Origin: Martinezella tropici
GTDB taxonomy: Bacteria > Pseudomonadota > Alphaproteobacteria > Rhizobiales > Rhizobiaceae
NCBI RefSeq assembly: GCF_008370325.1
Contig: NZ_VNIP01000001.1
Location: 248,001-312,000 of the forward strand
DNA length: 64,000 nucleotides
Direction: 5' to 3'
Numbering within the stretch: the stretch's first letter is position 1; every line of letters begins with the position of its first letter. Under the pieces are notes generated by a model. That model ran no database searches. It was not told the origin of the DNA and saw only the letters and a list, made by a program, of their open reading frames with translations. Below are positions 26,076 through 35,784 of this stretch, piece after piece. The translations under genes were made by a program, and so were the position numbers.

Positions 26076-26825
26076 TTACAGAGTGCTCATGCCGCCGTCG
26101 ATGACCAGCTCGGCACCGACCGTGAAGGCGGATTCGTCGGAAGCGAGGAAGACGATCGCCTTGGCGACCTCACTGGAATTGCCGAAGCGGCCGGCAGGAA
26201 TCTGGCTCTGGATCTGCGAAGCCATGGCCTTGGCGTCGGCCTCGGACAGGCCGAACTTGCTGTGCAGCGGCGTTGCGATCGGGCCGGGGCTGACGGCGTT
26301 GACGCGAATGCCGCGTCCGATCAGTTCGCCCGAAAGCGTCTTCGCAAGCGTCAGCAAGGCACCCTTCGTCAGGGCGTAGACACTCGAATTCGGCATGCCG
26401 ATATGGGCGTTGATCGATGTGTTGAGCACGATCGAGGCCGGGTTCGAGAGGATCGGCAGCAGGGCCTGAACCAAGAAGAACGGGCCCTTTACGTTGACGG
26501 CGATGGATTTGTCGAATGCGGCTTCACTCCATTGTTCGAGCGGGCCGAACTCGGCGATGCCGGCATTGACGAAGAGGATGTCGAGATGACCAAAAGCCTT
26601 CTTGACTGCTTCCGCAACGGCCTTCTGGCCGTCGGTATTGCCGGCGTCGGCCTGGATGACGAGAGCATTGTCGCCAAGCTCGTTGCGGGCGGCTTCGACG
26701 CTGGCAGCGCTACTGCCGGTGACGACGACGCGAGCTCCTTCGGCGATGAATTGGCGGGCCGTTTCCAGGCCGATGCCGCTGGTGCCGCCGGTGATGAGTG
26801 CCGTTTTGTTTTGCAGGCGTGACAT
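26076..26825 (-). CDS. Short-chain dehydrogenase/reductase (SDR) family oxidoreductase
   Basis: A 249-residue classical SDR. The cofactor loop ALITGGTSGIGLETARQF, the structural motif LFVNAGIAEFG and the catalytic Ser and Tyr-x-x-x-Lys in NTSINAHIGMPNSSVYALTK are all intact; SPGPIATPLHSKFG and ELVIDGGMSTL close the fold. NADPH preference is likely but the substrate is unknown. AAGGGAT precedes the ATG. It is divergent from a LysR regulator starting 126 bases away, its likely controller. Confidence 0.9.
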   Translation of the reverse strand: MSRLQNKTALITGGTSGIGLETARQFIAEGARVVVTGSSAASVEAARNELGDNALVIQADAGNTDGQKAVAEAVKKAFGHLDILFVNAGIAEFGPLEQWSEAAFDKSIAVNVKGPFFLVQALLPILSNPASIVLNTSINAHIGMPNSSVYALTKGALLTLAKTLSGELIGRGIRVNAVSPGPIATPLHSKFGLSEADAKAMASQIQSQIPAGRFGNSSEVAKAIVFLASDESAFTVGAELVIDGGMSTL

Positions 26826-26900
26826 GATTTTATCCCTTCAGTGGTTGGGGAGGGCTTGTCCTCCGCTGTTTCCGTTGAGAAAGATATGGCCTGATTTTAT

Positions 26901-26951
26901 CGTTCGGATTAGTCTGCAAAAAGAGGAATTCGAATTCGGAGTTTCCGAACG
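26901..26951. promoter_or_regulatory. Symmetric elements between the SDR and LysR genes (candidate LysR operator)
   Basis: Three elements in 51 bases: CGTTCGGA (26901-26908) is an inverted copy of TCCGAACG (26944-26951); GAATTCGAATTC (26926-26937) is a perfect palindrome; and TTCGGA-GTT-TCCGAA (26935-26949) overlaps the ribosome site of the LysR gene. Repeated half-sites fit a LysR tetramer that represses itself and controls the SDR gene. Confidence 0.45.
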
Positions 26952-27854
26952 ATGCTGAAGATCGACGGGATAGTAACGTTCGTGACCGTAGCCGAGGCTG
27001 GATCCATCAGCGAGGCGGCGCGTCGGCTTCGCCTGTCGAAATCCGTCGTCAGCGAGCGTCTGTCGGACATGGAAAAGGCGTTGGGGGCAACCCTGCTTCA
27101 CCGCACGACCCGCAAGCTGACCTTGACGGAGGACGGCGCCGCCTTTCTGCAGCGCGCGACCCGCATCGCGCAGGAGGTGCGCGAGGCTGCGGCCGATCTC
27201 GCCGAGCGGCGCGGCACGTTGATGGGACCGCTGCGCATCGCCGCGCCCGTCACCTTCGGCCGCCTGCATCTCGGGCCGGCTCTCTATCCGTTTCTCGCCG
27301 ACCATCCGGAGATCGAGCTGACGCTTGATCTCGACGACCGCCGGGTCGATGCCGCCTCGGATGGCTATGACGCAATCATTCGCCACGGCTTGATTGCCGA
27401 CTCGCGCCTCGTCGCATGGAAGCTCGCCCGCAGCCGCCGCTTTCTTGTCGCTTCACCGGACTATCTGAGCCGCCACGGCAAACCCGCTTCGCTCTCCGAT
27501 CTCGAAGATCATCGCGGTATTTTTTACACCAATCGCGGCGTCGCGGATTGGCGTTTCGAGGGACCAGACGGCGCTGTCGTCATCCGTGCAAAGCTGGCAC
27601 TGGGCGTCAACAATGGCGATGTCCTCCACGATGCCGCGATTGCCGGGCTCGGCATTGCCTTGCTGCCGGCTTTCATCGCAGGGCCTTCGGTGAGGGAAGG
27701 ACGGCTCGTCGAGATCGATATCGGCTACCGCCCGGAGCCGGAGTTCATCTTCATGGCCCATCCCGAGGGGCGCAATCCCTCGGCCAAACTCCGCGCGATG
27801 GCCGATCACCTGAAGAAATCCTTTGGCGATCCGCCCTATTGGGAGCTGGAGTAA
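26952..27854 (+). CDS. LysR-family transcriptional regulator
   Basis: A 300-residue LysR-type protein. The N-terminal HTH reads TFVTVAEAGSISEAARRLRL and SKSVVSERLSDMEKALGATL; the effector domain begins near residue 90 (LMGPLRIAAPVTFGRLHLGP). It belongs to the CrgA/DmlR-like branch that typically controls a neighbouring oxidoreductase. It is divergent from the SDR gene. The stop codon TAA lies at the left edge of palindromic repeat copy C, so that repeat abuts the coding end. Confidence 0.9.
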   Translation: MLKIDGIVTFVTVAEAGSISEAARRLRLSKSVVSERLSDMEKALGATLLHRTTRKLTLTEDGAAFLQRATRIAQEVREAAADLAERRGTLMGPLRIAAPVTFGRLHLGPALYPFLADHPEIELTLDLDDRRVDAASDGYDAIIRHGLIADSRLVAWKLARSRRFLVASPDYLSRHGKPASLSDLEDHRGIFYTNRGVADWRFEGPDGAVVIRAKLALGVNNGDVLHDAAIAGLGIALLPAFIAGPSVREGRLVEIDIGYRPEPEFIFMAHPEGRNPSAKLRAMADHLKKSFGDPPYWELE

Positions 27855-27894
27855 TTCCAGCAAAAGCGTGAAGCGGTTTTGCGTCCGGAATTAC
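27852..27894. repeat. Short palindromic intergenic repeat, copy C
   Basis: TAATTCCAGCAAAAGC, then GTGAAGCGGTTTTGCG, then TCCGGAATTACG. It belongs to the family at 6474-6516 and 21875-21918. The first three bases are the stop codon of the upstream LysR gene. Confidence 0.75.
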
Positions 27895-27917
27895 GTGAAA
27901 AGCAAATAGCTGGCTAA

Positions 27918-28793
27918 TCAGGCAATCAGGCTCATGAGATTGGCGATGACGGGCGATCTCTGTGCCTTGAGGCTGGCAAGGCCGAGGCGCGCCACGACCG
28001 GCGGCCCGTCGATCGGCCGATAGGCGACGCCATCGAGCTTGATCTGCGCGATCGAAGCCGGAACGATGGAAACGCCGAGATTGGCGGCGACGAGATTGAC
28101 GACGGAGGGGATCTGCGGCGCCTCTTGCGTCACCACGAGGTCGAAGCCCGCTTCGCGGCAGGCGGCGACGATATCGTCGTAGAGGCTGAGGCCCACCATG
28201 CGCGGGAAGAGAATGAAAGGCTCGCCGGCGAGCGCGGCGACCGGCACGCGCTCCCTTTTCGCCAATGGATGATGCGCCGGCAGCGCGATCAGCATCGGCT
28301 CGTCGGCAAAGCGTTTCAGGCGAACATCCCGCGGATCTTCCAGGCCTGGGCGAATGAAGGCCGCATCGATCTCGCCGCGCATCAGCCGCTCCATCAGCGC
28401 ATTGGTGTTCATCTCGGTCAACGATAGCCGCACTTCCGGCCAGTGCCCCCGAAACTCGCGAATGGTTGATGTGACGATGATATTGAAGGCGGAAGAGGCG
28501 GTAAAGCCGAGCGACAGGCGGCCGATCTCGCCGCGATTGGCGCGCTGGGCGGCAAGCTTTGCCTTTTCCGCCGCATCGACCGCCATTTTTGCTTCGGCCA
28601 GGAAGGCCTCGCCGGCAGCCGTCAGCTCCGCGCCATGCGGCACGCGGTGGAACAGTTGCGCGCCCACCTCGTTTTCCAAATCCCGGATCTGCTGACTGAG
28701 CGGTGGCTGGCCAATCCCGAGGTTGGCGGCCGCGCGGGTGAAGTTCCCCGCTTCCGCGAGCGCCAGAAAATAGCGGATATGACGTAGCTCCAT
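27918..28793 (-). CDS. LysR-family regulator, divergent from MFS transporter
   Basis: A 291-residue LysR regulator of the BenM/CatM-like branch: ELRHIRYFLALAEAGNFTRA, LGIGQPPLSQQIRDLENEVG, then LSLGFTASSAFNIIVTSTIR in the effector domain. GGAG six bases before the ATG at 28793 sets the start; a TTG four codons earlier is unlikely. It is divergent from the MFS transporter at 28888. A TCCA-TATAT-TGGA element (28826-28838) in the gap could be its operator. This pairing (LysR plus YnfM-type exporter) is common in proteobacteria. Confidence 0.9.
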   Translation of the reverse strand: MELRHIRYFLALAEAGNFTRAAANLGIGQPPLSQQIRDLENEVGAQLFHRVPHGAELTAAGEAFLAEAKMAVDAAEKAKLAAQRANRGEIGRLSLGFTASSAFNIIVTSTIREFRGHWPEVRLSLTEMNTNALMERLMRGEIDAAFIRPGLEDPRDVRLKRFADEPMLIALPAHHPLAKRERVPVAALAGEPFILFPRMVGLSLYDDIVAACREAGFDLVVTQEAPQIPSVVNLVAANLGVSIVPASIAQIKLDGVAYRPIDGPPVVARLGLASLKAQRSPVIANLMSLIA

Positions 28794-28887
28794 CGCTATC
28801 TCCAAAAGCTATTGAGATCGCCTGTTCCATATATTGGACTAATGAAGCGGATCTGACTAGATTTCAGGGCAAGAAAGGTTGGTGCCC

Positions 28888-30572
<1,685 letters not shown>

Positions 30573-30663
30573 GATTGCGCGCCGACAGGCGCTTCTTGAC
30601 ATCGCTCGCTTGCGTTCTATATTAAACCAATAAGTTAATTAACTGTCTGGTTTATCATCTCAT

Positions 30664-31005
30664 ATGGACACATTGAGCATGACCCTCTCGGCTCTAGCCG
30701 ATCCAACCCGCCGGGCGATCCTGGCTCGGCTGGCGACCGGGGAGGCGTCCGTCTCCGAGCTCGCCGAACCCTTCGACATGTCGCTGGTTGCCGTCTCCAA
30801 ACATCTGAAGGTGCTGGAAAGAGCAGGCTTGATTTCGAAGGGTAGGGAGGCGCAGTGGCGGCCGTGCCGGCTGGAACCCAAGCCGCTCCGGCAGGTGGAT
30901 GACTGGCTGGAAAGCTACCGGCAGTTCTGGAACGACAATCTTGATCGCCTGGAAGCCTATGCGGCGCTATTGCAAAAGGGAGGAGTGGATGACCCCAGCA
31001 ACTGA
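30664..31005 (+). CDS. ArsR-family metalloregulator-like repressor
   Basis: A 113-residue winged-helix ArsR-type regulator: LADPTRRAILARLATGEASV, ELAEPFDMSLVAVSKHLKVL, RAGLISKGREAQWRPCRLEP. No cysteine metal site is present, so it senses something other than the classic metals. Its 3' end overlaps the AHSA1 gene by 17 bases. ArsR plus SRPBCC/AHSA1 gene pairs are a frequent autoregulated unit. The sequence TAAACCAATAAGTTAATTAACTG just upstream is AT-rich and may contain the operator. Confidence 0.92.
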   Translation: MDTLSMTLSALADPTRRAILARLATGEASVSELAEPFDMSLVAVSKHLKVLERAGLISKGREAQWRPCRLEPKPLRQVDDWLESYRQFWNDNLDRLEAYAALLQKGGVDDPSN

Positions 31006-31471
31006 GGGCGGCAGTATGCGCCCGCCGCGCGAGATCGTGCTGACCCGCGAAATCGCCGCGCCGCGTGCCCTGCTGTTTCGCCTCTGGACGGAACCGCAAC
31101 ATCTGATGCGCTGGTGGGGACCGCAAAACATGACGGCGCCATCCGTTTCCGTCGACCTGCGGGAAGGGGGCGCCTGGCGACACTGCATTCTCACGCCGGA
31201 GGGCAAGGAATATTGGAGCCACGGCCGCTATCTGGAGATCGTCCCGCCAGAGCGCCTCGTCTTCACCTTCGCCTGGGAAAACCAGGAGGGTAGGCCCGAA
31301 CATCCGATGCAGGTGACCGTGGAGTTTCACGAGCGTGGCGAGAAGACGCACCTCGTCTTCCGCAAGGTCGAGCTGCCTGACGATACAGAGCTGAGATTGC
31401 AGACTGGCGGCTGGGAACAAGCCCTCGATAAGTATGTCGCCTACGCAGAAGCCACCTCAAGGGAAGGATGA
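30989..31471 (+). CDS. SRPBCC (AHSA1-type) domain protein
   Basis: A 160-residue START-like protein of the Aha1 C-terminal-type family: LTREIAAPRALLFRLWTEPQ, HLMRWWGPQNMTAPSVSVDL, GRYLEIVPPERLVFTFAWEN and LQTGGWEQALDKYVAYAEAT. Such proteins bind hydrophobic small molecules, but function in bacteria is unclear. GGAGGAG precedes the ATG at 30989, which lies inside the ArsR gene, and the stop overlaps the next gene, so the three form one operon. Confidence 0.88.
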   Translation: MTPATEGGSMRPPREIVLTREIAAPRALLFRLWTEPQHLMRWWGPQNMTAPSVSVDLREGGAWRHCILTPEGKEYWSHGRYLEIVPPERLVFTFAWENQEGRPEHPMQVTVEFHERGEKTHLVFRKVELPDDTELRLQTGGWEQALDKYVAYAEATSREG

Positions 31472-31881
31472 GAGTGATGAAGAAGACCTATCACGGAAGC
31501 TGCCATTGCGGCGCCGTCAGCTACGAAGCCGATCTAGACCTGAAGGGCGGCACCTTCAAATGCAATTGCTCGATCTGCAAGAAGAAGCGCAATTGGCTGG
31601 CTGTTGCCACGCCCGCGGATTTCCGCCTGACCTCGGGCGAGGACAGCATCGGCGAATATCAATTCGGCCCTCGCATCCTGCATCACCTGTTCTGCAAGAC
31701 TTGCGGCATCAGCTCCTTCAACTGGGGTGAAAACCCCGCACTCGGCGGCAAGTTCTATGCGATCAGCATCAGCTGCCTGGATGATGCCACCGATGAGGAA
31801 TTAGCCTCCCTTCCCGTCGGCTATTTCGACGGCCGCGACGATCGCTTCGATCGCGCGCCGGAGGAAACGCGTTATCTTTAG
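31468..31881 (+). CDS. GFA (glutathione-dependent formaldehyde-activating)/CENP-V family protein
   Basis: A 137-residue zinc-binding beta-tent protein. Cysteines occur in the family order: GSCHCGAVSYEADL, CNCSICKKKRNWLAV, and LFCKTCGISSFNWGENP. True Gfa binds the glutathione-formaldehyde adduct; most homologues are uncharacterised. The ATG overlaps the preceding stop (ATGA), which fits the ArsR-AHSA1-GFA operon; an ATG three codons later is an alternative. A second, unrelated GFA copy lies at 52272-52706. Confidence 0.88.
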   Translation: MRVMKKTYHGSCHCGAVSYEADLDLKGGTFKCNCSICKKKRNWLAVATPADFRLTSGEDSIGEYQFGPRILHHLFCKTCGISSFNWGENPALGGKFYAISISCLDDATDEELASLPVGYFDGRDDRFDRAPEETRYL

Positions 31882-31890
31882 CGCGAGGGC

Positions 31891-32559
31891 TTAGCCTTTG
31901 GTGGCCAGCCAGATGACGTGGCGCGCGCCGGTCTTGCCATTGGCGCGCGTGTTGACCGCCTCGGCGGTAAAACCACTGTCGCGCAGGCGACGTGTAAAGC
32001 GCTCGTCCGGTCCCGAAGACCAGACGGCAAGGATACCGGCGGGGCGCAGCGCGTCGCGCGCCGCCTTCAATCCCTGATAATCGTAAAGACCGTCATTGGC
32101 CTCCGACGTGATGCCGTCCGGGCCGTTGTCGACATCGAGCAGGATGGCGTCGTAGGTCGCCTTGCGGGCACGGATGAGCGGACGTACATCGCCTTCGTGG
32201 ATGGCGATGCGTGGATCATCAAGGCAACCGTCGAAGACCGTTGCCATCGGTCCGCGTGCCCAGGTCACGACAGCCGGAACCAGCTCGGCAACCGTGACCT
32301 TGGCGTCCGCGCCGAGTTCGCCGAGGGCCGCACGCAAGGTAAACCCCATACCGAGGCCGCCGATTAGAATATGCGGCGTCTTCCGGTCCTTGATCTTTTC
32401 GCAGGAAAGCGTGGCAAGCGCGCGCTCGGAGCCGCTCAGGCGGCTGTTCATCAGCTCGTTGGTGCCAAGCATGATGGAGAATTCCTGGCCGCGCTGCTTC
32501 AAGCGAAGCTCGCCGCCGCCAGGGATTTTCGCAGTGTCGAGCAAGGTCCAGGGGATCAC
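31891..32559 (-). CDS. Spermidine-synthase-like class I methyltransferase-fold protein
   Basis: A 222-residue Rossmann-fold protein: GGGELRLKQRGQEFSIMLGT, HILIGGLGMGFTLRAALGEL, VTVAELVPAVVTWARGPMAT and YDAILLDVDNGPDGITSEAN. The acidic loop positions suggest SAM or decarboxylated-SAM binding. The role is unknown. A GTG at 32559 is chosen because GAGAG lies six bases upstream and homologues begin with MIPW; a TTG at 32565 is the alternative. It lies between the GFA gene (convergent) and the urocanase-like operon, which it follows on the same strand by 69 bases. Confidence 0.8.
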   Translation of the reverse strand: MIPWTLLDTAKIPGGGELRLKQRGQEFSIMLGTNELMNSRLSGSERALATLSCEKIKDRKTPHILIGGLGMGFTLRAALGELGADAKVTVAELVPAVVTWARGPMATVFDGCLDDPRIAIHEGDVRPLIRARKATYDAILLDVDNGPDGITSEANDGLYDYQGLKAARDALRPAGILAVWSSGPDERFTRRLRDSGFTAEAVNTRANGKTGARHVIWLATKG

Positions 32560-32628
32560 GGGCAACTCTCAATTCATCTCAAGCTGCCCGGGACCATAGT
32601 CTTTCAATGTCGGGAAGAATAGACGCGC

Positions 32629-34290
32629 CTATCCCAAACGGATATAGGGCACATCCTTTTTCGCAACTTCGTCCAGCGCTTCCTCATAGCCGGCATCGGC
32701 ATAGCGCATGACGCCAAGCGCGGTATCGTTGGTCAGGGCGTGGTCGAGCCGTTCGTCGGCGGCAGCTGTGCCATCGGCGACCACGGTGACGCCGCAACTG
32801 GTCATATAGCCGGCATAGCCGCCGCCGCCGGAATGGACGACGACGAGATCGGCCATCGACGAGCAGAGCATCATAGCGTCGATCAGCGGCCAGTCGGCGA
32901 TGGCGTCGGAGCCGTCCTTCATGCCCTCGGTCATGATGTTCGGATGCGCCATGGCGCCGGCATCCAGATGATCGCGCGAGAAGGCGATCGGCCCCTTAAG
33001 CTCGCCGCTTGCCACAAGCTCGTTGACGCGCCGGGCAAGCGCCGTGCGCTCGCCATGGCCGAGCCAGGCGATACGCGCCGGCAGCCCTTCGAACGGCACA
33101 TGCTCGCGGGCAAGCTTGATCCAGTTGGTGATGATCTTGTTGTCCGGGAACATCTCAAGCAGCAGATCGTCGATGCGGGCGATGTCGCTTTCCTCCCCGG
33201 AAAGTGCCATCCAGCGGAACGGACCGATGGCACGGCAGAAGAGCGGCCTGAGATAAGCTTCGGTGAAGATCGGGATATCGAAGGCGTTGGCGACGCCGCC
33301 TTCCTTCGCCTGGGTGCGGATCAGATTGCCGTTGTCGAAGACTTCGGAACCCTTCTTCTGGAAGTCCAGCATCGCCTTCACATGCTCGACGATCGAGGCG
33401 CGGCTTGCCGCCATGAGCTGGCCCTGGCCGTCGTCGCGTAAATCCCTAACCTGCTGCAGGTTCATGCCCTTCGGCACGTATCCATAGACGAGATCGTGAG
33501 CGGAAGTCTGGTCGGTGACGATATCGGGCACGATACCGCGCCGCGCGATCTCGGGGTAGATCTCAGCCGCGTTGCCGACGAGCCCGACGGAAAGCGCCCG
33601 CTTCTCCTTGACCGCAGCGTCGATCATCGCCAGCGCGGAATCGAGATCGGGTGCGATTTCCTGCAGATAGCCGATTTCCTGGCGCTTCCTGGCGCGTTCC
33701 GCATCGATATCGACGCAGAGGATCGCAGCACCCGCCATGCGGCCGGCGAGCGGCTGCGCGCCGCCCATGCCGCCGAGGCCGGCCGTCAGCACGAAACGGC
33801 CGAAGAGATCGCCGCCGAACCGCCGCTCGGCAATGCGCATGAAGATTTCGTAGGTGCCCTGGATGACGCCCTGGCTGCCGATATATTGCCAGGCGCCGGC
33901 CGTCAGGCCACCCCAGCAGATCAGGCCCTTGCGCTGCAGCTCGTAGAAGACCTCGGCCTTCGCCCATTGCCCGACGATGTTGCAGTTCGCCATGATGACG
34001 AGCGGTGCCTTGTCATGTGTGCGGATGAGGCCGATCGGCTTGCCGGACTGGATGAGCAGCGTCTGGTTCTCATCCATTTCGGTGAGCGCCTTCACGATGC
34101 CCTTGTGTGCCGCCCAGTTACGGGCCGCCTTGCCGAGGGCTGCGTAGACGACGAGATTATCCGGGTCTTCGCCGACCGAGAGCACGTTTTCGAGCAGGCG
34201 CAGCAGTGCCTCCTGCCGCCAGCCCTTGGCACGCAGCTCCGGACCGCCCGGAATGGGGAATTTCGGATGACGTGGATTGGCTTTCGGCAT
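32629..34290 (-). CDS. Urocanase (HutU) family protein, probable thiourocanate-type hydratase
   Basis: A 553-residue urocanase-fold enzyme with the NAD+-binding GLGGMGGAQPLAGRMAGAAI near 171-190, VGNAAEIYPE, the YGYVPKGMNL stretch and GVMRYADAGYEEALD near the C-terminus. It differs from classic HutU in two places. GLPARIAWLGHGERT near 402-415 has Ala408 where urocanases have the important Cys (Cys410 of Pseudomonas putida, from memory). VVHSGGGGYAGYMTSCG near 484-500 replaces the usual HHGGGVGMGFSQHAG. It is thus probably a paralogue acting on a related imidazole, such as a thiourocanate. No hutI or hutG gene is present. It is the last gene of the operon, with GGGAAGGGAAG before the ATG. Confidence 0.85.
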   Translation of the reverse strand: MPKANPRHPKFPIPGGPELRAKGWRQEALLRLLENVLSVGEDPDNLVVYAALGKAARNWAAHKGIVKALTEMDENQTLLIQSGKPIGLIRTHDKAPLVIMANCNIVGQWAKAEVFYELQRKGLICWGGLTAGAWQYIGSQGVIQGTYEIFMRIAERRFGGDLFGRFVLTAGLGGMGGAQPLAGRMAGAAILCVDIDAERARKRQEIGYLQEIAPDLDSALAMIDAAVKEKRALSVGLVGNAAEIYPEIARRGIVPDIVTDQTSAHDLVYGYVPKGMNLQQVRDLRDDGQGQLMAASRASIVEHVKAMLDFQKKGSEVFDNGNLIRTQAKEGGVANAFDIPIFTEAYLRPLFCRAIGPFRWMALSGEESDIARIDDLLLEMFPDNKIITNWIKLAREHVPFEGLPARIAWLGHGERTALARRVNELVASGELKGPIAFSRDHLDAGAMAHPNIMTEGMKDGSDAIADWPLIDAMMLCSSMADLVVVHSGGGGYAGYMTSCGVTVVADGTAAADERLDHALTNDTALGVMRYADAGYEEALDEVAKKDVPYIRLG

Positions 34291-34332
34291 AGGCTTCCCT
34301 TCCCTGCTTTAGTTGTTGTTTCGGCGGCCCGG

Positions 34333-34662
34333 CTATTTCGGCGGCAGGCCTTCGACGAAATTCAGCGCGGCTAGAAGCAGCCGCTTGCGCAGCATGTCGT
34401 TGCCATAGGCCTCCGGCCCGGCGCGCACCCATCCCTGCATTTCGCGGCTGCCTGACAGCATGGGTTTGATATCAGGCTGTTCCAGCGCCCAGGCATCGTT
34501 GCCCTTGCCGAGGCGGATCAGCATGCCGTCTTCGCGAGCGCCGCAAAGCAGATGGCCGTTGAGCAGAAAGGCCCGGCCGCCGAACATTCCTTTTTCGCTG
34601 AGCCCGGGCCGTGGTCCGAGCTCTTCTCTCAGCAACTCTTCGAGACCTGCGTCACGCGCCAT
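34333..34662 (-). CDS. TfoX N-terminal-domain protein
   Basis: A 109-residue protein consisting of a TfoX/Sxy N-terminal domain only: LREELGPRPGLSEKGMFGGR, FLLNGHLLCGAREDGMLIRL and a C-terminal helix with LRKRLLLAALNFV. In Haemophilus TfoX/Sxy activates competence genes, but stand-alone short copies have no known role. It lies between the DUF917 and urocanase-like genes in the same operon (18 bases after the former, 42 before the latter), so it appears to travel with this pathway. Confidence 0.85.
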   Translation of the reverse strand: MARDAGLEELLREELGPRPGLSEKGMFGGRAFLLNGHLLCGAREDGMLIRLGKGNDAWALEQPDIKPMLSGSREMQGWVRAGPEAYGNDMLRKRLLLAALNFVEGLPPK

Positions 34663-34680
34663 CTGCGCCTCCCGCGCTTT

Positions 34681-35781
34681 TCAGCCTTTCCTGCCGGCCA
34701 GAGCGTATTTCGCGATTTCGATCCCCATGGCCTTTTCGACGGAGGGATAGACTGTAGGGTCGAGCACGCTGGCAGACAGCGGAATGATGTCCATCGGCAC
34801 ATGCAGGATGAAGACATGCATGCCCTCGTGCAACTGGCCTACGCTCAAGGGTTCGCCTTCCGGCGATAGCGTGGTGATGACGGAGGGGAAGGTCGCCAGA
34901 CGCTTGCCGCCGGTATCCTCGACGGCCATGTACTCGTTCATCACATGCATGATGACGGCCTTGTCGCCGCTGCCGACCGTGATGGTGCCGATGTCGAAGG
35001 CTTCCTTCGTATAGACGACATCCTTGCCGGTGATCGTGCCCTCGGCCAGAATATGGCCGCCAGTCGTCTTGCAGATGGCGTCAATGACGGCGCTGCCGCC
35101 CTTCTTTTCCGCCTCGATGATCGCTTCGCCAAGCGAAAGCGCCATGGAGATGCCGCCGAGCGCCGCATGCGTGCGGACATAGGAGGCGCGCAAGGGGTTG
35201 CGGCAGGAGGCGATGAAGCCGCCGGACTGGTCCGAGGCCGCGCGCAGGATCGGCGAAATCTTCGCCGTCGCGCCCTTCACGACCAGCTCGATATAGCGAT
35301 TCTCGGCGCGGTTGCCGCCGACGGCGGTCTGGATCATCTGCTCGGGCGAACCCGCCATGCCGATCGAACCCATGTCGCCTGTGGGATGGGCGCGGATATC
35401 GCCGACCGCGTCCACGACCTTCGTTCCGAGGATGGCCGATGGCAGCCAGCCGTTCAGCGTCGAGGAGCGGCCGTTCTGACCGATGATCAGGCCGGAAAGC
35501 TTCTCGCCAAGCTCGTCCTGCAGCAGCTGCGCGGCCTTCACGTAATCGATGCCCTGCATTTCCCAAGGAGTGGTGGAGGCCGGTGCGCCGATGGCGGCGG
35601 CCGTCGCGACCCAGTCATTGTCGTTCAGTTCATCGATCGACACCAGTTCCGGCTTGCCGACATTGACGGCCGCATAGCCGAGCATGCGGCCGTGATCGGC
35701 CCAGCCACCGCCACCGGCGGCATAAACGGAGCCACCCTTAACGGCCGCTTCCACATCCTTGGCAACGAGTACGCGTCCCAT
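34681..35781 (-). CDS. DUF917 family protein, candidate desulfhydrase or hydantoin-pathway enzyme
   Basis: A 366-residue DUF917 protein (related to hydantoinase/oxoprolinase-associated proteins). Family features include VYAAGGGGWADHGRMLGYAA, then ELVSIDELNDNDWVATAAAI, GDIRAHPTGDMGSIGMAGSP and GGHILAEGTITGKDVVYTKE. A glycine-rich N-terminus precedes several conserved acidic and histidine positions. Members often sit beside hydantoinases. Here it follows the carbamoyl hydrolase gene by three bases, so it should share the pathway; replacing sulfur on a thiohydantoin is one untested possibility. Confidence 0.85.
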   Translation of the reverse strand: MGRVLVAKDVEAAVKGGSVYAAGGGGWADHGRMLGYAAVNVGKPELVSIDELNDNDWVATAAAIGAPASTTPWEMQGIDYVKAAQLLQDELGEKLSGLIIGQNGRSSTLNGWLPSAILGTKVVDAVGDIRAHPTGDMGSIGMAGSPEQMIQTAVGGNRAENRYIELVVKGATAKISPILRAASDQSGGFIASCRNPLRASYVRTHAALGGISMALSLGEAIIEAEKKGGSAVIDAICKTTGGHILAEGTITGKDVVYTKEAFDIGTITVGSGDKAVIMHVMNEYMAVEDTGGKRLATFPSVITTLSPEGEPLSVGQLHEGMHVFILHVPMDIIPLSASVLDPTVYPSVEKAMGIEIAKYALAGRKG

Positions 35782-35784
35782 TGG

